28,519 nucleotides of DNA from an uncultured Oscillospiraceae bacterium (GTDB lineage Bacteria; Bacillota; Clostridia; Oscillospirales; Ruminococcaceae): NCBI GenBank assembly GCA_900548355.1, contig URKR01000026.1, forward strand, positions 1-28,519, in the 5' to 3' direction. Positions 21,452 through 28,461 of the stretch are shown one piece after another (the stretch's first letter is position 1; every line of letters begins with the position of its first letter). Under the pieces are notes generated by a model that had not been told where the DNA came from, ran no database searches, and worked only from the letters and a program-made list of their open reading frames with translations. A program made the translations under genes and the position numbers.

Positions 21452-22384
21452 TCACGCCTGCTCCGCCAGGTATTCCTGGGCAAAATGGATCGCGACGGCG
21501 CCGTCGGCAGTGGCGGTGACGACCTGGCGCAGCGCTTTGGCACGGCAATCGCCGGCCGCAAAGACGCCGGGGAGGTTGGTGCAGGTCGTCTCGTCGGCCT
21601 GGATATACCCGGCGCCGTCGCACTGCACCTCGCCACGGAAGAGTTCGGTGTCCGGCAGGCGGCCGATCGCGGCGAAAACGCCGTCGCAGGCCACTTCCTC
21701 CAGCGCGCCGGTCCTGGTATCGGCCAGCCGGATGCCCCGCACCCCGCCTTCCGGCTTTTGCAGCAGCGCGTCCGGGCGGCGGTTCCAGAGAATTTCAACG
21801 CCGGCATCCGCAAGGGCTTTGAGATAAACCGGGGCCGCGCGCAGCGCATCCCGCCGGTGAATCAGATATACCTTGGCGCAGAGCTTCGCAAGATGCAGCG
21901 CATCACCGACCGCCGTGTTGCCGCCGCCGACCACCGCGACCGTCTTGCCGCGGTAGAGCATCCCGTCACAGGCCGCGCAGTAACTCACACCGCGGCCGCG
22001 CAGCGCGGTTTCGCCCTCAAGGCCGAGCGGCCGCGGCACCGCGCCGGTCGCGATCACGACACAGCGCGCCTCGATCACGCCGGCGTCGGTCGTGAGCTTC
22101 TTGACCGGGCCGGCCAGTTCGGCTTTGAGCAGCTCGCTTGAGCGGAACTCCGCCCCTGCGCGCTCGGCCCCCTGCCGCATCCGCTGGCCGAGATCGAAGC
22201 CGTCGACGCCCTCGGGGAAGCCGGGGTAGTTTTCGATCAGCGGGGTATCGGCCATCTGGCCGCCGCCGGCCAGCCTGTCCAGCTGGACCGCGCGCAGCCC
22301 GGCGCGCGCCGCATACAGCGCCGCCGTGCAGCCCGCCGGCCCGCCGCCGATGATCGCAACGTCGTAAATATTTTGCATTGTCAT
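21452..22384 (-). CDS. trxB: Thioredoxin-disulfide reductase
   Basis: A 310-residue FAD/NADPH enzyme that keeps thioredoxin reduced. The FAD-binding motif is IIGGGPAGCTAALYAARAGL (residues 10-29). The redox pair is in YCAACDG, the CxxC of low-molecular-weight thioredoxin reductases. The NADPH site is VVGGGNTAVGDALHLA, and FAAGDCRAKALRQVVTATADGA closes the second FAD-binding part. The ATG at 22384 has AAGGAGG with 5-nt spacing. It is a lone gene with no thioredoxin gene beside it. Related ferredoxin-dependent flavin reductases share the fold, so the electron donor is inferred. Confidence 0.9.
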   Translation of the reverse strand: MTMQNIYDVAIIGGGPAGCTAALYAARAGLRAVQLDRLAGGGQMADTPLIENYPGFPEGVDGFDLGQRMRQGAERAGAEFRSSELLKAELAGPVKKLTTDAGVIEARCVVIATGAVPRPLGLEGETALRGRGVSYCAACDGMLYRGKTVAVVGGGNTAVGDALHLAKLCAKVYLIHRRDALRAAPVYLKALADAGVEILWNRRPDALLQKPEGGVRGIRLADTRTGALEEVACDGVFAAIGRLPDTELFRGEVQCDGAGYIQADETTCTNLPGVFAAGDCRAKALRQVVTATADGAVAIHFAQEYLAEQA

Positions 22385-22413
22385 GGGAACCTCCTTGTAT
22401 TTCGATGAAACAA

Positions 22414-22500
22414 ATTAAAAATTAAGAATGAAAAATGAAAAATTGTGATCGTTCGCGCGCCGACGGCGCGCGATCCACCTTAACCCCTAATTCCTAACTT
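22414..22500. repeat. MITE-like repeat, copy C, with a perfect CG-rich hairpin
   Basis: A left AT-rich arm (AAATTAAAAATTAAGAATG at about 22411-22430), a perfect hairpin CGCGCGCC-GAC-GGCGCGCG (22454-22472), then ATCCACC and an AT-rich right arm (CCTAATTCCTAACTT). The right part matches copies A and B in reverse complement. It fills the gap between trxB and the kinase, and on the minus strand it supplies the kinase stop codon. Confidence 0.75.
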
Positions 22501-23888
22501 CCAATCTCCCCTGCCGTCGGCAGCCGCATCACCGCCTGCGCGCCGTGTTCGGTGTTCGCAAACCGGGCGCTGCCGCCATGGGCGGCGGCGATCTGGGCCA
22601 CGATGTGCAGGCCCAGAATATGCGGCCGCGGCGCGTCTGGCGCGGCATTCTCGGCTGCCTCGGGGTCAAGGGCGGTCAGCACGGCAAGCGGGTAGCCCGC
22701 ACCGTCGTCGTCCACCGTGACTGTCAGCCAGCCCTCGGCCGCGTCGGCGCTGACCGCAACCGTACAGCCGCCGGGGTTGTGCCGCGCGCTGTTGCCGAGC
22801 AGGTTCGCCATTGCGCGGCGGAGCAGCGGCGCATCGACGTCGATGACGGCGGCCTCGGCGGCCGGGGTGGCGGTAAAGCTGACCTCGCAGCCGGGGTCGC
22901 TGTTGATAAAATCGATGACCGCGCCGCGCAGCAGCGCGCCGGCCGCCGTGGGGGCGCGGCGCAGCGGCTGCGCGCCGTACTGCAGCTTGCTTGTCAGGTT
23001 GAGATCCTCGATCAGCCCGCGGATCACCTGCCCCTGCGCCTTGATCGCCCCGGCCATGCCGCGCTGTGCGGGGCCAAGGGTATCATCCGACTCGAGCCGC
23101 TCGGCATAGCCGAAGATCAGCGCAAGCGGGGTGCGGATATCGTGGCTGACGCCGGCCACCCACTCGGTGCGGGCGGCGTCCCGCCGGGCGATCGTCTCGC
23201 TCTGGCGGCGCAGGTGGGCGCTGGTGCGGTTGAGCTGGCGGGCCAGCGCGGCGGTGGCCCCGGTTTCGGCCAGCTGCACCGGGCGGCCTTCGGCCAGCTC
23301 CTGCAAACCGTGTTCCACCCCGCGCAGCCGGCGGTGCATCGCCCAGGCCAGCAGCGCGCAGGGAACCACAATCAGCACAAGGTTCAGCGCCAGCACCGGC
23401 CGCACCGCGCCGAGCAGCGCCTCGTTGATCTCGGTATCCATATAGAAATTGTACCGGTTCACGCTGCCCGGCGGCCGGCCGAGCACAAGAACGCCATACT
23501 CGGTCAGGTAGCTCATGACCGGGTAATCGTCAAGATACCACCGCGCGAACGAGACAACCTCGCTCGTCGTGTAGGGATGGTCGAGCGATTCGGGCAGGTT
23601 GTAACGGTAGATGACGTTGCCGTCGTCGTCCAGCATCATCGCCCAGGCAAAGCCGCTGAACCACTCGGCCGGCGTGTGTTCGGGGCCGGGGGCGGGGTTT
23701 CCGGCTTCATCCAGGGTGAAGCCGGCCGCAATCTCGCTCGGGAAATAGCGGGCGATTGAAAGCGCCTGGCGGTAGCCGACCACCCCGACAATCCCGATGA
23801 AGATCGCGACGTTGAGCAAAACAATCCCGAGCGCAATGCCCACCCCCGCCAGCACATACCGGCGGATCAGCCGCCCCAGCGCGCTCAT
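22494..23888 (-). CDS. Sensor histidine kinase of the antimicrobial-peptide-type module
   Basis: A 464-residue kinase. Transmembrane helix 1 spans about residues 12-38, an extracytoplasmic domain about 40-162, and helix 2 about 163-185. A HAMP-like segment (HRRLRGVEHGLQELAEGRPV) follows. The phospho-acceptor is His249 in VSHDIRTPLALIFGYAE. The N box is NLLGNSARHNP, G1 is DDDGAGYP and G2 is HILGLHIVAQIAAAHGG. The architecture resembles SpaK/CprK-type kinases that sense lantibiotics, which fits the divergent LanFEG-like genes; the ligand is inferred. The ATG overlaps the regulator stop (ATGA). The TAG stop lies inside the end of repeat copy C, so the last residues may have been altered by the insertion. 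Confidence 0.93.
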   Translation of the reverse strand: MSALGRLIRRYVLAGVGIALGIVLLNVAIFIGIVGVVGYRQALSIARYFPSEIAAGFTLDEAGNPAPGPEHTPAEWFSGFAWAMMLDDDGNVIYRYNLPESLDHPYTTSEVVSFARWYLDDYPVMSYLTEYGVLVLGRPPGSVNRYNFYMDTEINEALLGAVRPVLALNLVLIVVPCALLAWAMHRRLRGVEHGLQELAEGRPVQLAETGATAALARQLNRTSAHLRRQSETIARRDAARTEWVAGVSHDIRTPLALIFGYAERLESDDTLGPAQRGMAGAIKAQGQVIRGLIEDLNLTSKLQYGAQPLRRAPTAAGALLRGAVIDFINSDPGCEVSFTATPAAEAAVIDVDAPLLRRAMANLLGNSARHNPGGCTVAVSADAAEGWLTVTVDDDGAGYPLAVLTALDPEAAENAAPDAPRPHILGLHIVAQIAAAHGGSARFANTEHGAQAVMRLPTAGEIGS

Positions 23889-24604
23889 CGCTCCTCCTCC
23901 GCCAGAAGCTTGTAGCCAAGGCCGCGGGCTGTCAGCAGGTATTGCGGCCTGCCGGGTTCGGGTTCAATCTTTTCCCGCAGGTGGCGGATATGCACGCCGA
24001 GGGTGTTCTCGCACCCGTAGTAATCACATTGCCAGACAGCCTGGCAGAGCGCGTCGAAGCTGACGATGTGGCCGCGGTTGGCCGCGAGTTTTTGCAGCAG
24101 CGTGCGCTCGGTGCCGGTCAGGGGCAGGGTGTTCCCGCCGGGCAGCGTGACGGTGGCGTCGCGCAGGTCCACCCGGCGCCCGCCCAGCCGCAGCGCGCCG
24201 GAAGCCGCCCCCTGCAGTTCGGCACGGTAGGCGCGGCGCAGAATCAGCTGCACGCGCAGCAGCAGTTCCTGGGTCAAAAACGGTTTGGTCAGGTAATCGT
24301 CCGCCCCAAGGCCTAAGCCGAACAGCCGGTCGGCGTCGGCATCCCGGGCGGAAAGAAAGAGCACCGGCACCTCGCCGCCGGCGTTGAGCTCCCTGAAAAG
24401 GGTGAAACCGTCTCCGTCTGGCAGGTTGATATCCAAAATCATCAGCTGGGGCGCACGCGCCGCAAACGCCCGGCGGGCCGCGGCGCAGGTTTGGGCCGTG
24501 CGCAGGTTGGCGAAGCCGGCGTTGCTGAGCGCCTGGCTCACAAGGGTCAGCAGGTCGGGGTTATCGTCAATCAGCAGAATGTCCGCTTCCTGGATGCGGG
24601 TCAT
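23885..24604 (-). CDS. OmpR-family response regulator of the ABC exporter module
   Basis: A 239-residue regulator. The receiver domain has D13-D14 and phospho-acceptor Asp58 (MILDINLPDGDG), Ser in FLSARD and Lys in LTKPF. A winged-helix domain (LTGTERTLLQKL to ARGLGYKLL) follows. The ATG at 24604 is preferred because an AAAGGGGG site lies 8 nt upstream; an in-frame GTG two codons earlier sits almost on that site. It is coupled to the kinase by ATGA. It diverges from the ABC operon, and the shared intergenic region holds phased TTAAG repeats that are good candidate binding sites, so autoregulation plus activation of the exporter is likely. Confidence 0.93.
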   Translation of the reverse strand: MTRIQEADILLIDDNPDLLTLVSQALSNAGFANLRTAQTCAAARRAFAARAPQLMILDINLPDGDGFTLFRELNAGGEVPVLFLSARDADADRLFGLGLGADDYLTKPFLTQELLLRVQLILRRAYRAELQGAASGALRLGGRRVDLRDATVTLPGGNTLPLTGTERTLLQKLAANRGHIVSFDALCQAVWQCDYYGCENTLGVHIRHLREKIEPEPGRPQYLLTARGLGYKLLAEEER

Positions 24605-24627
24605 GGGCACAGCCCCCTTTCCCTTCC

Positions 24628-24727
24628 ATTATACCCGCCCCGCCCCCAAAGGGCCAGTGGCCCGGGCAAAGTTTAAGAGAAAATTAAGCTGCGCCCGGGG
24701 CGGGGATTAAGGCGGATGAGATACGAT
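24628..24727. promoter_or_regulatory. Divergent control region with 11-bp-phased TTAAG boxes
   Basis: TTAAG occurs at 24673-24677, 24684-24688 and 24707-24711, that is at offsets 0, 11 and 34, so all three face the same side of the helix. On the minus strand a perfect -10 TATAAT (24633-24628) serves the regulator gene without a good -35. On the plus strand TACGAT (24722-24727) is a possible -10 for the ABC operon, also without a -35. Weak promoters plus phased direct repeats fit control by an OmpR-type regulator. Confidence 0.5.
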
Positions 24728-24785
24728 CGGGATGTGGCCGAAGAAAAGGCCGCTTGAACCACAATCCAATAAGGAGCTGACTGCC

Positions 24786-25727
24786 ATGTCTATCACTTCC
24801 CCCGCCCGCCCGGTCATCGAAACGCACGGGCTTTGCAAGCGCTACGGCGCCCAGATGTCGGTTGACCACCTTGACCTTGCCGTGCCGGCCGGCAGCGTCT
24901 ATGGCTTTATCGGCCCGAACGGCGCAGGCAAATCGACGACGATGAAGATGCTGCTCGGCCTTATCCACCCCACAGCCGGCCAGGTTTTGCTGCTGGGCAA
25001 GCCAATGAACCCGAAAAACCGGCTTGCGCTGCTGCGCAAAACCGGCAGCCTGATTGAATCCCCGGCCGGTTACGGCCACCTGACCGGCTGGGAAAACCTG
25101 GCGATTGTGGCTGACCTGAAGGGGGTTGACCACCGCGAGATTGACCGCGTGCTGGAGGTTGTCCGGCTGACAAACGACGCCAAGCGCAAGGTGCGGGAAT
25201 ATTCGCTCGGCATGCGGCAGCGGCTGGGTATTGCGCAGGCGCTGCTGGGCAACCCGCCGCTGCTGATCCTGGACGAGCCGACCAACGGGCTGGACCCGGC
25301 CGGCATCCAGGAAATGCGCGCCCTGATTGCCGAGATGCCCGAACGCTGCGGCGCAACCGTGCTGATCTCGAGCCATCTGCTCAGCGAACTGGAACAGATT
25401 GTCGATACCGTCGGCATCCTGAACCACGGCAAGCTGCTGTTCCAGGGCCCGCTGGGCCAGCTGCAGCGCCACAGCCAGGGGGATATCACCCTGCGCCTGC
25501 TGCACCCCGAGCGCGCCGAAAGCGCGCTGCGGCTCAGCGGGGTGGCGGTTACGCCGGGCCGTGACCCGCATGAGCTGACGCTGCCGCCGCTGCGCGACGC
25601 GCTGCTGGCCGAGCTGGTCCACACGCTGGCTGACCGCGGCGCCGGCGTGGTCGGGCTGCAGCGGCGGACCAAATCGCTGGAAGAAATTTTCCTGAGCCTG
25701 ACCGAAACCGACGGGGAGGTGGCCTGA
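24786..25727 (+). CDS. ABC transporter ATP-binding protein, lantibiotic-immunity (LanF/BcrA) type
   Basis: A 313-residue ATPase that would power export of cationic peptides or related antibiotics from the membrane. Walker A is GPNGAGKSTT (near residue 45), followed by the Q-loop region, the signature YSLGMRQRLGIAQAL, Walker B LLILDEPTNGLDP, and the switch His in LISSHLLSELE. The C-terminal extension (about 225-313) is typical of the BcrA/LanF group. The ATG at 24786 follows AAGGAG at 10-nt spacing; a longer upstream frame would overlap the control region. The permease gene starts 1 nt after its stop. Substrate specificity is inferred from the group and from the adjacent regulator-kinase pair. 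Confidence 0.92.
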   Translation: MSITSPARPVIETHGLCKRYGAQMSVDHLDLAVPAGSVYGFIGPNGAGKSTTMKMLLGLIHPTAGQVLLLGKPMNPKNRLALLRKTGSLIESPAGYGHLTGWENLAIVADLKGVDHREIDRVLEVVRLTNDAKRKVREYSLGMRQRLGIAQALLGNPPLLILDEPTNGLDPAGIQEMRALIAEMPERCGATVLISSHLLSELEQIVDTVGILNHGKLLFQGPLGQLQRHSQGDITLRLLHPERAESALRLSGVAVTPGRDPHELTLPPLRDALLAELVHTLADRGAGVVGLQRRTKSLEEIFLSLTETDGEVA

Positions 25728-25728
25728 T

Positions 25729-26487
25729 ATGCGCGCCTTGACCCTGTTTGGCGTGGAATGCCGCAAAGCCCGCCGCCGGCACGACGTGCCGGTCACAATC
25801 GGCATTGCGCTGCTGGTGCTGCTATGGGCCGGCGCCAACTACGAGATGGACACCGCCCAGGAACTTGCCACCGGCTATTCCGCAATGTATTATGCAATCC
25901 CGGTTATGAACGCCGTCGTCATGCCTGTCGGCATGGCAACGCTGGCAAGCCGCATCTGGGATGTGGAAACCAAGGGCGAAAGCTGCAAGCTGCTCTTCAC
26001 GCTGCAAAGCCGCGGCAGCCTGTTCTGGGGCAAGGTCGCGCTCGGGCTGGCTGAAAACCTCGCCGTCTGCGCGATTGAAACGGCCGGGGTGTATGCAATG
26101 GCCGCCCTGAAAGGCGTGACCGAAGCGCCGCGCCCGGGGCGGTTCGTCTGGCTGTTTGCCGCAACCTTTGCCGTCAACGCGATGCTCTACTTTTTCAGTT
26201 TGTTTTTAAGCATTCGGGCGCGCAACCCGGTCGCGGCGCTGGCCGTCGGTTTCTGCGGCGCGCTGATCGGGCTGTTTGCCGCCTTCATGCCGGTGGTGTT
26301 CAGCTTTTTTATCCCGTTCGGGTACTATGTCCCGCTGAACGCGGTGCAGATGCTCTGGGACCCCGAGACCCGCATCTCGGACTTTATCCTGACCGATTAC
26401 CGTTTCTGGCTTCTGGGGGTAACGGCCGCGCTTGCATGCCTGGCAGCCGCCGCCTGCCGCCGTGCTATTGAAACAAAGGAGGTTTGA
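25729..26487 (+). CDS. ABC-2-type permease, LanE-like
   Basis: A 252-residue permease with about six hydrophobic segments (for example IGIALLVLLWAGANY, AVMPVGMATLASRIW, and GFCGALIGLFAAFMPVVFSF). It opens LTLFGVECRKARRRHDVP, a basic start typical of lantibiotic-immunity permeases of the MutE/EpiE type. It should pair with the next gene product to form a heterodimeric channel driven by the upstream ATPase. The ribosome site is GGGAGG, 8 nt upstream. Confidence 0.85.
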   Translation: MRALTLFGVECRKARRRHDVPVTIGIALLVLLWAGANYEMDTAQELATGYSAMYYAIPVMNAVVMPVGMATLASRIWDVETKGESCKLLFTLQSRGSLFWGKVALGLAENLAVCAIETAGVYAMAALKGVTEAPRPGRFVWLFAATFAVNAMLYFFSLFLSIRARNPVAALAVGFCGALIGLFAAFMPVVFSFFIPFGYYVPLNAVQMLWDPETRISDFILTDYRFWLLGVTAALACLAAAACRRAIETKEV

Positions 26488-26490
26488 CCG

Positions 26491-27234
26491 ATGCTGCTGC
26501 GCTGTATCCGGGCCGAAAACCGCAAGCTGCATGCTTCGCCGATCTGGCTCGTTTTCCTGGTGGTGCCGGCTATTTCCTGCCTGTATGGCACCTACAATTT
26601 CCTTGGCAACCTTGGGCTTTTGGATTTCAACTGGTACAACCTTTGGACCCAGCACACGCTGTTCTACACCCTGTTCTTCTTTGCGCCGATGGTAGGCGTC
26701 TACGCGGCGTACCTGTGGCGGCTTGAGCACCGCGGCCACAACTGGAACCGGATCATGGCCGCGCCGGTGCCGCCGCTGGATCTGTTTCTGGCCAAGTTTG
26801 TCGCGGTTGCCAAGCTCACCCTGGCCACCCAGGGCTGGGTGTTTGTGCTGTATCTTGTCTGCGGCAAGCTCTGGGCAAAGCTGCCGGGCTGGCCGCCGGT
26901 GGAAGTCGCCGTCTGGCTGGTGCGCGGCGTTGTCGGCAGTTTTGCGATCATCGCGTTTGAACTGCTGCTCGCCATGGTCATCCGCAGCTTTGCTGTGCCG
27001 GTGTTCTGCGGGCTGGCGGGCGGGGTTTCCGGCATGCTGGCCGCCAGCCGCGGGCTGGGCTATGCTTGGCCGTTTGCGCTTATGCAGATGGGGATGAACT
27101 CCAACAAAAGCGAGGACGTGCTGGCCGGCGGGCTAGGAGCCTTTTTGCTGGCCTGCACGGCGTGGTGCGCCGCGCTGTTTGCCCTGGCCTGGCTGCTGCT
27201 GCGCCTGCGGGATGTAAAAAGCGATACAAACTGA
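26491..27234 (+). CDS. ABC-2-type permease, LanG-like
   Basis: A 247-residue permease with about six membrane segments. It starts LLRCIRAENRKLHASPIWL, matching the opening layout of the LanG/MutG group, and contains FYTLFFFAPMVGVYAAYLWR then LEHRGHNWNRIMAAP. The second half holds the segment FAIIAFELLLAMVIRSF. An AAAGGAGG site lies across the stop of the previous gene, 3 nt away, so the three genes are one operon. No separate exporter of the BceB type (long extracellular loop) is present, so the module is LanFEG-like rather than BceAB-like. Confidence 0.85.
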   Translation: MLLRCIRAENRKLHASPIWLVFLVVPAISCLYGTYNFLGNLGLLDFNWYNLWTQHTLFYTLFFFAPMVGVYAAYLWRLEHRGHNWNRIMAAPVPPLDLFLAKFVAVAKLTLATQGWVFVLYLVCGKLWAKLPGWPPVEVAVWLVRGVVGSFAIIAFELLLAMVIRSFAVPVFCGLAGGVSGMLAASRGLGYAWPFALMQMGMNSNKSEDVLAGGLGAFLLACTAWCAALFALAWLLLRLRDVKSDTN

Positions 27235-27254
27235 CAAAAAGAGCGGGAAACCAC

Positions 27255-27283
27255 TGGCTTTTTGCAGGCGGGCGCGGTATAAT
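27255..27283 (+). promoter_or_regulatory. Candidate promoter of the 131-residue gene
   Basis: A perfect -10 TATAAT (27278-27283) is present, but the -35 at 17 nt is weak (TGGCTT). The start would be about 27290, giving a leader of about 80 nt. No terminator was seen after the ABC operon, so read-through is possible. Confidence 0.5.
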
Positions 27284-27372
27284 AGCCGCAGATACAGCTT
27301 GCGGCCCGCGCCGGCCGCTTTTCCGCATACTTGGGCTGTGTTCCGAATTCATCCTGCCAAGGGGGTATCCGC

Positions 27373-27768
27373 ATGACCGCCAATGCCGCTGATTTTGCCG
27401 GGCCAAACTGTGGCCGCCGCTATGAAAAGGAACTGGAATCCCATTTCCGCGATTGCCTGCTGTTCTATCTTGACGGCCGGATCAAGTTTGAACGCTATTG
27501 CTACGGCGAGGCCGCCTGCCTTGTGTTCAGCCTGTGGGCCAAAGGCTTTGATGCCGACGGCAAGATCCTGTGGGAGAAGGAGCCCGAGTTTGAAACCGAC
27601 CAGAAGGCGATCCCGCGGGTGCTGACCGACATCCAGGAAAGCGGCGACGCGCTGCAGTTTGACGGCGCGCGCAAGCGCTATGTCAAAACCGAAGAGTTTG
27701 ACACCGACAAAATGAACGGCTACAGCCGGTTCAAGGTCTTTCTGCTGCGGCAGAAAGCGAAGGGCTGA
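27373..27768 (+). CDS. Hypothetical soluble protein
   Basis: A 131-residue protein that I do not recognise. It is mixed-charge with many aromatic residues (ESHFRDCLLFYLDGRIKFE, RYCYGEAACLVFSLWAKGF) and a Lys/Asp-rich C-terminus ending FKVFLLRQKAKG. There is no signal peptide or membrane segment. The three Cys residues do not form a CxxC. The ATG follows AAGGGGG at about 7-nt spacing. Codon usage fits the genome. It has its own likely promoter, and a perfect-arm hairpin (27789-27823) follows. Confidence 0.7.
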   Translation: MTANAADFAGPNCGRRYEKELESHFRDCLLFYLDGRIKFERYCYGEAACLVFSLWAKGFDADGKILWEKEPEFETDQKAIPRVLTDIQESGDALQFDGARKRYVKTEEFDTDKMNGYSRFKVFLLRQKAKG

Positions 27769-27788
27769 CCAAAGCCGCGTTGTCTGCC

Positions 27789-27823
27789 CAGGGCAGAGAG
27801 CCGTCCCCCCGGCCTCTGCCCTG
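27789..27823 (+). repeat. Strong hairpin after the hypothetical gene
   Basis: CAGGGCAGAG (27789-27798) and CTCTGCCCTG (27814-27823) pair perfectly, with an inner GCC/GGC. TTGCCG rather than a T tract follows, so intrinsic termination is doubtful; the hairpin could block 3' decay of the upstream mRNA. Confidence 0.5.
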
Positions 27824-27908
27824 TTGCCGTGTCAGGCGGCGGGTGCGGGGCATACGATAGGGCAGGCGGTTTTGTGCAACCCTTTTGTCACCAATTTGTG
27901 CCATTTGC

Positions 27909-27937
27909 TTGACCTTTTCGCCCTGCCGTGGTATAGT
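27909..27937 (+). promoter_or_regulatory. Promoter of the small surface-protein gene
   Basis: TTGACC (27909-27914) and TATAGT (27932-27937) are 17 nt apart, with TGG before the -10. Just upstream are TTTTGTGCA, TTTTGTCAC and ATTTGTGCC repeats. Confidence 0.85.
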
Positions 27938-27978
27938 AATACCAAGTAAATTGAGATTTCCGGGTTTGTCCCGTTTTT

Positions 27979-28019
27979 CGGCAGCGGTCGCGCTGCCGTT
28001 TCGCCCGCCTGCGGCGGGC
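27979..28019 (+). promoter_or_regulatory. Two tandem hairpins in the 5' leader of the surface-protein gene
   Basis: CGGCAGCG-GTCG-CGCTGCCG (27979-27998) and GCCCGCC-TGC-GGCGGGC (28003-28019) are perfect, and each is followed by TTT. They lie between the promoter and the ribosome site, leaving AAAGGAGG free at 28037. They could stabilise the mRNA or act as weak attenuators. Confidence 0.45.
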
Positions 28020-28055
28020 TTTGCAAGACGCTCTGTAAAGGAGGTCAGCTTCCCC

Positions 28056-28397
28056 TTGAAGCGCTTTTTGTGCGTGGTGTTTGTCGCCGCGCTGCTTGTT
28101 CTGTGTGCCGCCTGCAGCCGGCAGGCTTTTTCCAACGTGCCGGAGCCCACGGCCGCGCCGACGGCCTCTTCTTCGCGCAACCTGAGCCGTGATGCCGCGC
28201 GCAGCGAACCGGTCATTGTGGATGAAACCTACGCGAACAGTGACAATGTCTCCCCCGCCACCCAGGCGCCGGCTACCGCCGAGCAGCCTGCCGTGGATAC
28301 CCCGGAAACCGGGGATTCCCGCGTGCTGTACCTGATTGGGGCGCTGGGGCTTGTGTTGATCTGTTCGGCCGGCCTGTTGCTGCTGCGCCGTATCTGA
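28056..28397 (+). CDS. Small secreted protein with sortase-type C-terminus
   Basis: A 113-residue protein that I do not recognise by name. The TTG start at 28056 is chosen because a perfect AAAGGAGG lies 11 nt upstream and the signal peptide begins directly after it (KRFLCVVFVAALLVLCAAC). The CAAC resembles a lipobox but has Cys at -3. The middle (residues 25-80) is Ser/Thr/Ala/Pro-rich and disordered. The C-terminus reads DTPETGDSRVLYLIGALGLV then a hydrophobic run ending LLLLRRI, the motif-hydrophobic-basic order of sortase substrates, with PETG in place of LPxTG. It is probably a short cell-surface spacer or anchored peptide. A plain two-membrane-segment protein is the alternative. Confidence 0.7.
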   Translation: MKRFLCVVFVAALLVLCAACSRQAFSNVPEPTAAPTASSSRNLSRDAARSEPVIVDETYANSDNVSPATQAPATAEQPAVDTPETGDSRVLYLIGALGLVLICSAGLLLLRRI

Positions 28398-28412
28398 AGC
28401 CGTGATTGATTT

Positions 28413-28461
28413 GGGGACGCTTTGGCGTCCCCATCAGCGTGTCGAGAAACTCGACACGCTG
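28413..28461. repeat. Two perfect hairpins downstream of the surface-protein gene
   Basis: GGGGACGC-TTTG-GCGTCCCC (28413-28432) and the 12-bp stem CAGCGTGTCGAG-AAA-CTCGACACGCTG (28435-28461). Neither is followed by a T tract. They look like intergenic repeat units rather than a simple terminator. The last 58 bases of the window show no gene that I can support. Confidence 0.65.
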
